From the NCBI GenBank assembly GCA_030295235.1, contig AP026167.1:496001-560000 (forward strand): a stretch of 64,000 nucleotides of DNA, written 5' to 3'. Position 1 is the stretch's first letter; each line of letters starts with the position of its first letter. The notes below the pieces were generated by a model, which ran no database searches, was not told where the DNA came from, and saw only the letters and a program-made list of their open reading frames with translations. Origin of the DNA: Fistulifera solaris (taxonomy: Eukaryota > Bacillariophyta > Bacillariophyceae > Naviculales > Stauroneidaceae). Shown piece after piece: positions 31,069-42,200 of the stretch. Made by a program: the position numbers and the translations under genes.

Positions 31069-31740
31069 TTATGAGGACGCGAAGACCTTTTTGGGGTTCG
31101 CTTGAGCCACGAACGCCAACTGTGCCGGACGCTCGGAGGAAACTCTGGCGGCATAGAGCGGTTGGGACACCTCTGGAAAGTGAGCAGCACAGTAGTCGCT
31201 CCAAATGTCGGCCGCAACGTACTTGGGGTCTTTGTACTGTTCTTTCGAAGCCACATGCAGGGACTTTTTCGTGGATCGACTGTACAGAGCCGTGCGGCCC
31301 CAGTCGTCCTCCGGGAGCGTGTTGTGCTCTTCATCCCAAAGACAGATGGGTCGATTCTGGTTCACAACTCGCTTGTTCGTTGCCAACTGATCGAGTGTGT
31401 GCAAGACTTTTCCGGCCGGTTTGCCGACCCATCCCTCTTGTTGGACGGGCCAGTTCACCACCATGCCGCAAACGTTGAATTTCTGCAGTACATCCGCGAG
31501 TTCATTTCCGACCTCGGCTTTGAGCGTCTTTTTGTTTGCGACAGTCTCGTAGCGGAGGGGAATGGAAGGAAGCTGCTGAAGAGGTTCATCGAATTCCGGG
31601 TGCGAACCCAAAGTGAGATCGATTTTATCTCCGGTAATGGAAAGGTTGAGAAGGGTCTTGCCAGCGGTCTTTCCCCAATCCAACGCGTGTGCGACGGCAC
31701 TGGGTGATTTCAAGAAGGATGTAATTGATCGAGTTGCCAT
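31069..31740 (-). CDS. YqgF/RuvX-like (RNase H fold) protein, paralog B
   Basis: 223 residues in one intact exon. It has more canonical features than paralog A: ALDWGKTAG near residue 19 as the first Asp motif, FNVCGMVVNWPVQQEGW with a following G-K-P-A-G-K helix, and RPICLWDEEHNT with the D-E pair of RuvX-type proteins. Bacterial YqgF acts in 16S rRNA processing or junction resolution; the eukaryotic role is unknown. The N-terminus (MATRSITSFLKSPSAVAHA) could be an organelle presequence. It converges with the sulfotransferase gene, 265 bp away. Confidence 0.7.
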   Translation of the reverse strand: MATRSITSFLKSPSAVAHALDWGKTAGKTLLNLSITGDKIDLTLGSHPEFDEPLQQLPSIPLRYETVANKKTLKAEVGNELADVLQKFNVCGMVVNWPVQQEGWVGKPAGKVLHTLDQLATNKRVVNQNRPICLWDEEHNTLPEDDWGRTALYSRSTKKSLHVASKEQYKDPKYVAADIWSDYCAAHFPEVSQPLYAARVSSERPAQLAFVAQANPKKVFASS

Positions 31741-32670
31741 TTTACTTTAATCTATAAATTCTATATTGTTTTTCTATTGTTTATGATGATTCATTCATGA
31801 GATGTTGCGCTCATGTTACTCGCGGGGTATTGTTGCTTCGTTGTTTGATTTGTGGCTATTCGAGCGGGCGAGACGCGAGAGCGTTTTGCGGTTCAATCTT
31901 GCACCGCGGCATCGACCGGAGAGAATCTCGTGTCATTCCATAGATTCATGACCCAAGTACACAAAAAGCTATACACGGAGAAGGCCTAAGTCATGAAACC
32001 GAATCGGAGTTGACAGCTATTTTCTCTATGAGGTGTCAAGATGTCGACCATGGCCGGCACGCGCCAAGCTTCCAGGTAGACAGTAACAAGCGTGCGTGGA
32101 TGTCGATAAGTGGCGACTGCTACTTTTTGTCAGTGAGTCGGACCTAGTCAAGAAAGACCCAACGGATGAGGCGGACTATATCTTTGAATCGCGGTCGACT
32201 CCGTAGAAAACCACGACCAAAAAACGGACGCCGCCAGATCGATGACATCTTGGACTTGGCGACGTCATTATTTTGCGGGTTTCGTTTTTGACGCTCTTGA
32301 CTTGAAAAGACTTTTGACACTTAACACTGACCATGCCATAGAAACTGAGATATCCTTCGACACCTTGGACACCTAGATCTCATCAACGTCCACGTCGGTC
32401 GGTCTCTTCTGTTTTTTTTGTTCAAATTGTCCGTGACTTTTCACCGCGACTAGGATTCAATCATAAAAAGTCCTCTCACTGCGTGCTGCGTGCACACCCG
32501 CCAGCTCCCATCCGTTCTGCAAGCTCTAGGTTTATTGCGATCTGCAATGACCTTCAGCAACATGAAAATCATCAGCAACAACGCACGACTCGACGCTTTC
32601 TACGTCAAAAGTCCACTTCGATCGGTTTCTTTCGTTTCTACTATGGACCCAAAGTGAAAGCGACCTTTCA

Positions 32671-32693
32671 TCAAGACTGGAATCCAGTCATGA
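32671..32693 (+). repeat. Dispersed 23-bp hairpin motif, copy 4
   Basis: TCAAGACTGGAATC, CAGTCATGA. It lies in unit 1 of the tandem duplication. Confidence 0.75.
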
Positions 32694-32873
32694 ATGAAAA
32701 TAAAAATAAAATTGCGAGTTTGAGAGATCTCCGTCCTGTGTGCAAGCTATGTAGAGTTCCTCTCACTGGTTTATGGCGATGACCTCTGGTTGAGCTATTG
32801 GAAGTGTACTAGAGACACAAAGTACGTCGAAAGTCCACTTCGATCGGTTTCTTTCGTTTCTAGCGACCTTTCA

Positions 32874-32896
32874 TCAAGACTGGAATCCAGTCATGA
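32874..32896 (+). repeat. Dispersed 23-bp hairpin motif, copy 5
   Basis: Identical to copy 4 and carried by unit 2 of the duplication, so it is not an independent insertion. Confidence 0.75.
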
Positions 32897-33573
32897 ATGA
32901 AAATAAAAATAAAATTGCGAGTTTGAGAGTAATGAAAATGTGCGACATGGAATATCGAAGTACAAGCTCACTGATTTCCGTCCGGTGTGCAAACTATGTA
33001 GAGTTTCTCTCACTGGTTAATGTCGATGTCCACTGGTTGAGCTATTGAAAGTGTAGTAAAGACACAAAGTAAGTGCCCACTAGATTATACCAAGACTGGA
33101 TCAAGCCCTAATCATGAGTCGAGATTTACTCCGTAGAATAGTAGATCTTTGTTTAGATTGAAAAGCTATAAAGTTAGTATAGCTTTCTTCATTGAGGAGA
33201 TAGAGAGATAATTCCCTTGCCATTGTTGGTAGTTGGTCTACTAAGCTTGTAAGAACACAGTTCTCTTGGAATCTCTAATGTGATAAATAATAACTTAAAA
33301 GGGGGTGAATTAAACAATCTTAGTTTGTAAGCCTGATCATGCATTTCATCGAAGGCTAATGCTTGTAGTAAACCAATTGTCGGTCAAGGCAAGTAACTGA
33401 TGCGATGTATATATCTCTGCGTGTTGTCTACTTCACGAATCAATACATGTCAAGTGTCAAGATGGTCATATCAACCCTCGCAAATGGCTGAACTCCGACT
33501 GATCTATTTGCAAGGCATCTCATGCGTTCTCGAGGCATCACTAATATCAATACCGGAACCAGTTGATCCAAAT

Positions 33574-34380
33574 TCATCCAACTGCAGGTTGTTTACAGAT
33601 TGGGCATAGGGCGCGATCTGCTAGCCATCGGTCAATACAGTTGCTGTGGAAGCTATGAAGACAGGGGACAGTCCGAATCAGCTCACCAATCTGATAGTTT
33701 TCTAAGCAGATAGCGCATCGAGATTGGTGATGGTCCATACTCTTCAAAATGTCGTCCGTGGGTGTCAATGTTCTCGACGGCAGTCGCCTGATTTCCTCTG
33801 GACTGGCACCCATCTGATTCAACAAAGCTCCCACCGCCGGTCCGGCTTCCTCATTGAACTGCAAAAGACTATCATAGTCTTCACCGGTCATATCCCTTTC
33901 GCGCATAACCAATCTTAGACTTTCAACACTCATCGGACGCTGCCCATGGAACCGTCGTAGTGTATTGAGTCCATCCACCCAATCCAGAAAGCGCTGTTCG
34001 CGCTGCTCTCGAAGTAAGCGTTGGGCGCGTCGCTCCAGTCGACTGCGGGCGGCGCCGGGTAGCCAAATACGAATCAAAAATCGTGTCAAAATGTTGAGTG
34101 AATATAAAATGAGGGCCACATCCACAAGTCGGCTTGCTAACGACTTGCTTTTTCCTGTTTTCACCTCCGCATCGGGTGGTGCTGTACTGTTTCTTTCTGC
34201 CTCATAATGCATTTGCTTCTCGGCATTCATTTTGAGAATAACATCGCGACTTCGATCTGGAGAAAAAGAAAAGAAAGTGTACGTGTAGAGAACCAAACAA
34301 GATGCCAACCCAGCGATGTAGAGAGCTCGTTTCCAGGGCGGCGTGCGTTGCCGCAAAGCTTGCCATCGAGACGTGCTCAT
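33574..34380 (-). CDS. Membrane-anchored RING-H2 E3 ubiquitin ligase
   Basis: 268 residues, one exon. Two membrane segments (ALYIAGLASCLVLYTYTFF near 20-38 and VDVALILYSLNILTRFLIRI near 85-105) are followed by a basic helical region and a C-terminal RING-H2 finger: CAIC, PCLHSFHSNCIDRW and CPIC, with all eight metal ligands in C3H2C3 order. It should accept an E2 enzyme and ubiquitinate proteins at an endomembrane. The stop follows directly after the last zinc ligand pair (CKQPAVG). Confidence 0.9.
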   Translation of the reverse strand: MSTSRWQALRQRTPPWKRALYIAGLASCLVLYTYTFFSFSPDRSRDVILKMNAEKQMHYEAERNSTAPPDAEVKTGKSKSLASRLVDVALILYSLNILTRFLIRIWLPGAARSRLERRAQRLLREQREQRFLDWVDGLNTLRRFHGQRPMSVESLRLVMRERDMTGEDYDSLLQFNEEAGPAVGALLNQMGASPEEIRRLPSRTLTPTDDILKSMDHHQSRCAICLENYQIGELIRTVPCLHSFHSNCIDRWLADRALCPICKQPAVG

Positions 34381-34602
34381 TGGAGTACCCTAGTTTATAC
34401 CAAAACTGTATTCATGTTGCGATTGAATGGTGTAATAAATTCTTATACTCGAGTATTTGTTTGTTGTCAATCATTCGCGCATTATTGCCGTCGCTGGTCG
34501 TTGGTCGTGAAATCGTACCGGTACTTGGGTTATCTGGTGTACAAGTCGGGGGGGTATTTATTAGCATAAAAAAACAAAGATCATGAATATTAGTAATCTC
34601 AG

Positions 34603-35430
34603 TTATTTTATGTTCCCTCGAACTGATTCTGCCTTGAGATTCAAAGGTTTGCCCGACTTTGAGTTCGTTATTGCCGCATTCTTCGATCTGCTTGCTTCGG
34701 CGTCGGATACTATTTTCTTTTCCCTCTCTGCTAATGCTTTGACTAACTTTCTCATTTTCTCTTTTTCGCGCTCGATGGCTTCTTCCGCTTTCTTTTGCTC
34801 TTCTTGTATCCGCTTGTCGGCTTCTTTCCGAACCTTGTTTTCGGCTGCCATGACAGCTTCATTCTTTTCGGCAATCAGTTGTGCCTTTTGTTCGGCGAGT
34901 GCCTGGTCCAGGCGCTTTTCCATCAAATCTTTGTACTCATCCAGTTTTGTAGCAAGACTAGCATCAAACTTTTCTCTCAATAGCGCAATTTCCTTCTCAT
35001 AAGCTACTTTCAATTGAGCCTCATCGACGTCGCGGCCACTCAGCTGCTTCTTAAGCTCCTCCACTTTGGCTTTTTCTGCTTCGAGCATATTCTCCAACTC
35101 ATTCCTGATTTCTTCTAATTTCAGTGACTCTTTTTCTAATTGTTGCAACTGCTGTTTCAATTCTTCTACTTGTTCGTTGAGCTTATTGCGCACCGACGAT
35201 AGCGACCGATCGTTCAATTTGGCATTGGCAATTTGCAATGCTTTGATCTGTTGTCGAAGTTGAACCATCTCATCTTGATACTGACGCACTCTCTTTTCTA
35301 AGCTCTGTTTTTCTGACTTAATTTGCTTCGAATAGCTGGGTTTGGAACCCAGAAACGGAATGCTCCAACCGGCCGAGATGGGTTGCGTCATTGCGGCCAG
35401 GCAAAGGAGTTGAATGTAGACTGTTCTCAT
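34603..35430 (-). CDS. Secreted or ER-entering coiled-coil protein
   Basis: 275 residues, one exon. Signal peptide MRTVYIQLLCLAAMTQPISA, then GWSIPFLGSKPS and a nearly continuous coiled coil from about residue 35 to 245, rich in K, E, Q, L and A. It ends with a basic KNAAITNSKSGKPLNLK tail. The lack of an aromatic residue after cleavage (Gly) argues against plastid stroma import. It may be a structural protein of the endomembrane system or cell surface. No family is recognised. Confidence 0.75.
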   Translation of the reverse strand: MRTVYIQLLCLAAMTQPISAGWSIPFLGSKPSYSKQIKSEKQSLEKRVRQYQDEMVQLRQQIKALQIANAKLNDRSLSSVRNKLNEQVEELKQQLQQLEKESLKLEEIRNELENMLEAEKAKVEELKKQLSGRDVDEAQLKVAYEKEIALLREKFDASLATKLDEYKDLMEKRLDQALAEQKAQLIAEKNEAVMAAENKVRKEADKRIQEEQKKAEEAIEREKEKMRKLVKALAEREKKIVSDAEASRSKNAAITNSKSGKPLNLKAESVRGNIK

Positions 35431-36256
35431 TGTCTTGTACTCGTAATCTCAGACACTTGTTCGTTCTCAAAGTAAAGACGCAATTATTTTTCCGCCTGCA
35501 AACTGTTAGCTAACTTGGGAACAATGAATGCTTGGCGTTTACAACCCAGCTTGTGCTATTTGCTTGTTGTTGTCCTTGCAATGCGTTTCGCAAAACGCCA
35601 TCACCCTCTCAAATTTGGCGACGCACGGACGCGCTCTTGAATGGCTTACTACTATGTACTCTTTGTTGTACAATTGCCAGAGTTCCATGTGGCACTCGAC
35701 CGCGAAGCCCAATTATTCATCTTTCTAAAGCAGTGCTTGCACTGGAAATAAAGGGCGGCTTGCGTACTTCAATTTAACAACAGAATCAATGAAAGAAACT
35801 TTACATGGGCTAGATGGATTATCGAAAAGTTAGTCGAAAATCATCAGAGCGTGGCCATCTTATTTATTACGGAGTAGTCAAGTACGGAGTAATGTTTGGG
35901 ATGATGATTCTTCATGTGGAAGTTGATGCCAGGACTGCAGTGTTGTTCAGTCACACGTCAAGACTACACTTTGGCAGATAGTTTACATAAAATGTATCTA
36001 GAGATTGTGGATTCCAGATTCCCTGAGAAATAACCGTCACTTAACGAGTGTCTTCGCAAACCCGAATCCAAAATCCTTCCCTTTCTCTGTGTCGACACTC
36101 GCGAGCGACGACGAAGAATTGTTTCTCTCCATCGGCTGATGGGGTCTTATTGCATTGTACGAATACCAAAAGACGTGCATACTGTCTTTCTTCATTGAAA
36201 CAATCCGATCACTATTATCATACATAGCAATAATTTCCTAAGATGCTTTCTTCGGG
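35431..36256. other. Intergenic region
   Basis: 826 bp between divergent genes. Two exact copies of TACGGAGTA lie at 35868-35876 and 35883-35891, 15 bp apart. An inverted GACTG, CAGTC pair at about 35932-35953 is a loose relative of the hairpin motif. A 62-codon minus frame at 36037-36225 is not credited. Confidence 0.45.
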
Positions 36257-37229
36257 ATGCAAAAAGTAAAAGCAACCGCCGTAAGTAGAATGTCAACAAG
36301 CGTGATCGAACCGGTGTGCTCGTCGCGTACCTTTCTCATCCCCCATTCCACTCGGGTCATTTGCAGGTTGCACGTGCTTTAACTTGTACTTTCTCTACAG
36401 TTGAGTTGAAAAAGACGATCTCTCCCAAGTCGGAGAACATTAAATACTTCAAAGTTTATCGATGGGACCCAGAACAAAGTCAAAAACCTTACCTTAGCAC
36501 ATACCCTGTGGATCTCAACGACTGCGGACCGATGGTGCTCGATGCACTGATCAAAATCAAAAATGAACAGGATCCTTCACTTACGTTTCGTCGCTCCTGT
36601 CGTGAAGGTATTTGCGGCTCATGTGCTATGAACATTGATGGAGTCAACAATCTGGCCTGCTTGTCGTACATTGAAAAGGATACCTCCAAAGCGACCAAAA
36701 TCTATCCTCTGCCGCACATGTACGTGATTAAAGATCTCGTCCCGGATATGGGCAACTTTTACGAGCAGTATCGTAGCATTGAGCCGTGGTTGCAACCGGG
36801 GCAGGAAAAGAAACCTGGTCAAGGCGAGTACTTGCAATCGGAGCAGGATCGTGCCAAGTTGGATGGCATGTACGAGTGCATTTTATGCGCTTGCTGCAGC
36901 ACAGCGTGTCCTAGTTATTGGTGGAACGCCGACAAGTATCTGGGACCTGCGGTTTTGATGCAAGGTAGGTTTGAAAGGTTTGGAGTAACTCGATTGTATT
37001 GTTGTTTTGTTCTAACAACGTTCATCCTTCTCGGTACGAATGAAAACTAGCGTATCGGTGGATCGAAGATAGTCGCGATGGATCTACTGCGAAACGCCTT
37101 GCTGACTTGGACGATGCCTTCAAGCTGTATCGCTGCCACACCATCATGAACTGTACCAAAGTTTGCCCCAAACATTTGAATCCTGGAAAAGCCATTGCGA
37201 GTATCAAGAAAAGGCTTGCTGATCATTAG
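36257..37229 (+). CDS. SDHB: Succinate dehydrogenase iron-sulfur subunit (complex II), mitochondrial
   Basis: It carries electrons from the flavoprotein subunit to ubiquinone. Three exons, 36257-36280, 36367-36964 and 37051-37229, with two 86-nt GT-AG introns; total 266 residues. The short first exon (MQKVKATA) plus [13 protein letters not shown] gives a mitochondrial presequence. An alternative start at 36243 would need one more A in the A5 run at 36261-36265. Iron-sulfur ligands: [16 protein letters not shown] with a downstream Cys for [2Fe-2S], [16 protein letters not shown] for [4Fe-4S], and [16 protein letters not shown] for [3Fe-4S]. The domain length is normal for the family. Confidence 0.95.
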
Positions 37230-37719
37230 AAATTAGCACCAGTAGTATCATAAATATGTTTGAGTGATTATTCGGTGCACTTTTCTAACTTCTTTACGTT
37301 ACTCATTTTGAGGAGGTATTTTGTATAATCCGAGTAATTTTTTATAGTGAGTGTGTACCTAGCCAACGATGGAGCATCTACAAGCTACTAGACCGAACCA
37401 AAATGAAATAGGTTCTGATAACATTATTGGATTAAAAGACCTTACTTTTGATCTCTTTCATTCGTTTAGCTCTCTTGACGTATCGCGCGGCTCAACTATG
37501 GACTATTAACAAGCAAGCTACCTTTGGGTGAAGACGCCGTTTTGCACTACCTGAGCTGTTCTCCTGATTTCTGCTCGTCTTTATCATGCAGCTTTCGCTA
37601 TTTTTTGAGCCCCATGAATCGCTGAGTCAGCACTGCCACTTTGTGTCAAAATGACTGGCCGCAAAGCAGAAGATCAACCGTAGTCAATGACCTATTAAGC
37701 CCAGACAACAACATCTCGA
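37230..37719. other. Intergenic region between convergent genes
   Basis: 490 bp, AT-rich in its first 110 bp, holding two 3' ends. No gene or repeat is recognised. Confidence 0.4.
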
Positions 37720-38544
37720 TCACGCTGCAGCGGCAGATATCTCCTCCGATCGGGGATAGAAACAAGCATTCTGTATAAAAATATCTGTTTCTTCCTCCGA
37801 CGCAAAATCGTTCAATTGCAGACATCCAATTGACTCGAGATGATAGGCAATCTCCTCGCAGTACTCCTCGGCAAAAGAGTATGAGCAATGGTACGCATGA
37901 ATGTGACCGATGTTATTCAGCGCTGCCAAGAGCGGTAGCTTTGTCATAATTCCTATCGCACTTGGTATTGGTTGGCTGCTCAGCATGTCATCTAATATTT
38001 TGAAGGTCATGTTGTAATACTCAAGCGCGCTCGTCAGGAGACTCGATTTACACAGATAGACGCCTCCCATGTGATAAGAAAGTCCGATGTTGTACGAAAG
38101 TACACCGATTATGAGCAGCTTGTCTTCGTAGCTGTTCGGTACACCCATCTTTTCAGCGCCAATGGCCCTATCAAAGAATTGATATACGTCATTGGATAAG
38201 GTAGAAGCGGTCTTGCTACAATTTGTGATGGCCACGCTGTATATTCTTCCCTTTCTGGCCGCTTTTTGTCGTTGTCTAAAGTAAGAGTCTTGCTTGTAAG
38301 ATGAGCAAACAAGAAGATTTTCTCCACCTGTAACTTCCTGCGCTAGAACATCGATAGCTATAAAATCTTTAGCGGGAGAGTGATCGTCCCCTTCCACTTC
38401 ACTCAGTAGCAAAAGCGTCATCGCTCTCAAGAAGATTTCCGCGCCGTGAGCGAATTCGCCTTCTTTCAAAAGTTGTATCCCTTTCGAGTTCAACTCCGTA
38501 ATTTGATCAGCAACATAGTTCTCGCAAGTTCTCTCATTTCCCAT
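37720..38544 (-). CDS. TPR-like protein of a diatom-type family, copy B
   Basis: 274 residues, one exon, ATG in CCCATGG context read on the minus strand as GAAATGGGAA. Helical repeats include LNSKGIQLLKEGEFAHGAEI, LSYNIGLSYHMGGVYLCKSS and LLAALNNIGHIHAYHCSYSF. These match the repeats of the gene at 17152-17841 in order and spacing. The central part has a charged insertion (RQRQKAARKGR). It is a likely scaffold protein with unknown partner. Confidence 0.75.
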   Translation of the reverse strand: MGNERTCENYVADQITELNSKGIQLLKEGEFAHGAEIFLRAMTLLLLSEVEGDDHSPAKDFIAIDVLAQEVTGGENLLVCSSYKQDSYFRQRQKAARKGRIYSVAITNCSKTASTLSNDVYQFFDRAIGAEKMGVPNSYEDKLLIIGVLSYNIGLSYHMGGVYLCKSSLLTSALEYYNMTFKILDDMLSSQPIPSAIGIMTKLPLLAALNNIGHIHAYHCSYSFAEEYCEEIAYHLESIGCLQLNDFASEEETDIFIQNACFYPRSEEISAAAA

Positions 38545-39219
38545 GGTTGCCCTTTGCTGGTCTTCGTTTATGCCTTTTCTTTTCGGTAGGTATTTGCTTT
38601 TCTTTCTTGAAACGGAGGCTAGTTGCTTCTTGTTTTTACCGTCATGAGGAGGTTGATAGCGATGAACGTGATGTTGTTTGTTCGTTCGGTTGGATGCCTT
38701 TGAGTATCTTTTTTGAACTATATTAGCTATAGTGTTGATCCGGAAGGGTCAACGAAAGAAAACGTCGAAGCTGCGAAGAACCATGTTCGGGATGTTCTTC
38801 GAAAGAATGTCCGAAATGTAGACAGCTTAAGTGTACGCATACACTCGCGTCGTAGGGGTACCCGTCAAAGACTGAATGAATAAGAATGGGCAACGGGGAC
38901 GACCGACTACAAGGTACAGCACAGGAAACGGCGTTAAAATTCTGCCTCGTAAACGCTACGTAGAAACTTGTATGCCCTTTCCAGGGCTTTAGAGTGTCGA
39001 CTAGCGAGACTTTACGGCTAGCCTCTCAACTAAAACTTTGATTGTTCAGCCTATGCAATATTCTTTGTCTCCAAGTCTAGTTTTGTGGTAATCATCTATG
39101 ATTGTTTCCATTCTCATCAGGATAAATGTCATCACCAACTAGAAATGATATCGGAAAACAGGCCCAACTTTCAAACGCCGACGCTATTCATATTCAGCAT
39201 TAATTAGGTTATGATACAT
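38545..39219. other. Intergenic region with half of a fold-back repeat
   Basis: 675 bp, no gene. It holds the 38922-38973 repeat listed separately and a short inverted pair, GCCCTTTCC and AGGGC, at 38974-38987. Confidence 0.45.
38922..38973 (+). repeat. Left half of a fold-back element also found at 45264-45347
   Basis: Starts CAGGAAACGGCGTTAAAATT and continues CTGCCTCGT, identical over 29 bp to the start of the element at 45264. It then stays similar (GCTA-GTAGAA-CTTGTA). It lacks the matching right arm, so this copy cannot fold back. Confidence 0.75.
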
Positions 39220-42200
39220 TTACAATCCATCGAAAAACGATGGCATGCCAACTGTCGCGGCCCCAATTGTGGAATTCATTTGTTTGGCGATTTTCTCGCT
39301 GGCTTTTCTTTCTTGGCGCGCTTTCTCGGTCATCTTAAAACCTCTAAGATCAACGCTGTCATAAAATAGAGCTTTCTTGGTTTCCTCGTCCCACCGAGGA
39401 ACTTCCACGGTTGTTATATCGTCATCAAATGAAACGGATCGACCTAGGGAGCGCTTTTTAGACAAATGAGGTGATGCGACTATACTCCCTTCTGAGTTAG
39501 AACGCTTTAATGGGGGTGTTGGTCGCCGAATCGTTTCATCACAGGTTTCATCAATTGAATTTGTTACCAGGTTCCGGTCATGAAAGACACTAATACCCCG
39601 GCCCTTTTCGGGTTCATTTATGGGCGGCGCTTGCTCGTCGCTAGCAGGACCAGGTAACGGCACGCTTGATTTGGGTTTTGGCAAAGGCACAGACAGCCGT
39701 TCCTCATTTTGGCTGTCGTCACCCTCGGTCGTTTCATCCTGTGTGCCGTAACGGTCATCATCATCATCATCATCATCATCGCTAGATGACTCGTCAAATT
39801 CATTGGACATCTCTTCTGGCTCAGTGGAAGATTCCTCGGCTTCACTTGATGATCCCTCCTCTTCACTTGTTTCCTCTTCACTAGAAGCCGATGATTCCTC
39901 GCTAGATTCTTCTTCTTCCTCAGATTCCTCTTCCTCGCTCGATTCTTCAATGGATTTACAACTGACTTTCTCCTCTTGTTTTGGTTCTTGTTCCAACGAT
40001 TCTTCTCGTATGTAAGACAATTTCTCTACGTTGCGCATGGCTTTTATTGCTTTTGATGTAAGGAGAAGCTCCTCGAGGGGGTCCGAAATCGAAATCTCAG
40101 ACACATCAAGGTCTGGGTTGTCAAGTACGAGGGTAACGTAATCTGAATAGTCGGAGACCACAGATTGATCGTCGTCCGTTCGAGCTGGCTCATCTGCAAC
40201 TTTCATTGTAGACGCAGAAGTATCAGGTTGTGGAACGTCGTCTTCTAAACAAGTTCGTGTGGGGCTTGATAAGGGAACGTCCATGATCACAGGACATGCG
40301 TCGCTGCTACTCGCTATTTCGGGCGTCTCCGAGAGAGGGATATCACCCATATTGCATGGAATCAAAACGTCGATTTCTTGGGTAGTGAGCTGGTCTTGCT
40401 TCCCAACACTTTCTTCCGTATCTCTCCCGACAGCGACGCTGATTTGACCGCTTTCGCTAGAAGCAAAACCAGTGACGTCTTCAAACTGAGCGATATCTAT
40501 CATGGTTGAAGTTTCAGCTCGAGGGCTCTTAAAAGTAGGTTGAACGCTTGCACTCTGTTGAAATTCTAAAGTAGGCAAGTCGCACTCCACATAATCGCAT
40601 TGAGCGTCGCATCCAGACGGAGGACCTTGCTCCTCACTTTTGCTTTCGTCTATATACTTCCCGGTGCGATGCACTGCATGTCGACTCTCAGGCCGATCGT
40701 CAAGATTGCGATTGCTGTCATCGGAGCCGTCTATTTGTGAGTTGAAACGAGTATCGGAATGATCAGTAATCTTGGCATCACTTATTCCGTTGTTCTGGCT
40801 CATATTTGCATCAACGTCATTACTGACGCTATTTTCTCCCAGTCTCTCATCAGAGTTGGCAAATGCAACATACGTGCGACTTTCTGTTTCAACTACGGGT
40901 TCATTCATATAATGCTGATTGAACTCAGATGCAACGGCAGCAGTCTCTCCTAGAATATCGAGGTCATCTACGCTTTTGGTTTCACTAATACTGTGAGCTG
41001 CAATATTTGCCTGATCTTCATAATGATATTCATCTGATGTCGAGCCCCGATAATCGCTTCCGTTTGGAGCCACTTCCCTCAATTCTGCTGAAATACTGTA
41101 TCCCATAGCTGAATGATTCTGATATTTTCCATGGTCCTCTATTTCTTCGGACACCTTATCAGCGGAAGTCCTGCCAGAAAGACTAATCTGATTCGTAATG
41201 TCTTCCGAATAAAGCCTTATGTGGTTTTCAAGATCATCATTGGTAATTGGCAGATCTGTAACATTTTCACTGTCCGCGATTTCTGTAGTCATCTCATAGA
41301 GAATCTCTGTTTTGTTGTCGATTAAGTCATCAGCACCATCTTCACTCTGCCCCGCGGCTTTCAGCGTTTCGACTTCAGCGGAAGGGATTGTTTGCTTTGC
41401 GCTTTGATCCCCATTCTCTGGTGGGTTGCTGTTGTCTTCAGGGAAGTCTGAAACCAGTGCACTTTCGACATGGCTTGCAACAAGCTGTTTTTTGCTGTCC
41501 AATTCTTGTTGAGTAGATACAGGCCCGACCGCGTGATTAACTTCGTCGACTTTCAGTTGGTGATGACTGAGCGAGTCACTGCTGAGTACTTCCGTGGACT
41601 CGAAGTGCCTTGATAAGAGAGTTTGTTCAGCATTGTCAAGATACTTCTCGGTTTCGGCTTTCACACGGCATTCTTGTTCTGAACGACTGTTTGGGGTCTG
41701 ACACTCTTCAGATACAGATTCAATCGATTGATGAAGGCCCTCCTCGTGTAAAACTTCATTGTTGGTAGCATCTCCCTGCGCTGATAGTACAGGATTTTGC
41801 ACTCGAGGAGATGAGAATACCTGTCTTTCTACTTGTTTCACGTCAACGGCTTCAGAAGCATCAGAGAATCTTTCACCCTCTTTCCCCAAAACTTGGTTAG
41901 AAATCTGGACATCGATTGCGCGGTGCTGCTCGTCTCCATCGCACTGAAAATTTCCAAGTACGTCTTTGGTTTCCTCCATTTCTTCGTCAAGTGATAATTC
42001 GATATGGTCGTTTACGATCGATGGGTCGGAAGTGGAAGACGAAAAACTATCGTCCGTTAATAGCGGCTCAAACCGAATCGTTCCTATGATCGTCGGATGA
42101 CTTAGAGGTAAAGTTCCATAAAGGTCCTTCCATTCCCTTTGAAACTTTTTAGCTGTTTCTTCCATATGGATTTGCTTCAAATAAGCCAGAACTGCCACCG

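Larger units (their letters stand above)
32601..33070. repeat. Tandem duplication with a unit of about 222 bp
   Basis: Unit 1 begins at 32601 (TACGTCAAAAGTCCACTTCG) and unit 2 at 32823 (TACGTCGAAAGTCCACTTCG). Both continue through CGATCGGTTTCTTTCGTTTC, the hairpin motif, GAAAATAAAAATAAAATTGC, CTATGTAGAGTT and GAGCTATT, to GACACAAAGTA. Unit 2 lacks about 20 bp near its start and has an insertion of about 45 bp after GTTTGAGAG. The identity of the matched parts is high, so the event is fairly recent. Confidence 0.9.
31741..33573. other. Long gene-free region with a tandem duplication
   Basis: 1833 bp without a supported gene. A tandem duplication covers 32601-33070 and carries two copies of the hairpin motif; a degraded third lies near 33090. 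One TACTCCGTA is at 33127-33135. A 99-codon frame at 32483-32782 lies inside the repeat and is not credited. Confidence 0.55.

Noticed and set aside
32483-32782. Plus-strand frame of 99 codons
   Set aside because: It runs through the tandem duplication, ends inside it, and the second unit does not keep the frame.
36037-36225. Minus-strand frame of 62 codons next to SDHB
   Set aside because: Short, no family resemblance, and it lies in the probable SDHB promoter.
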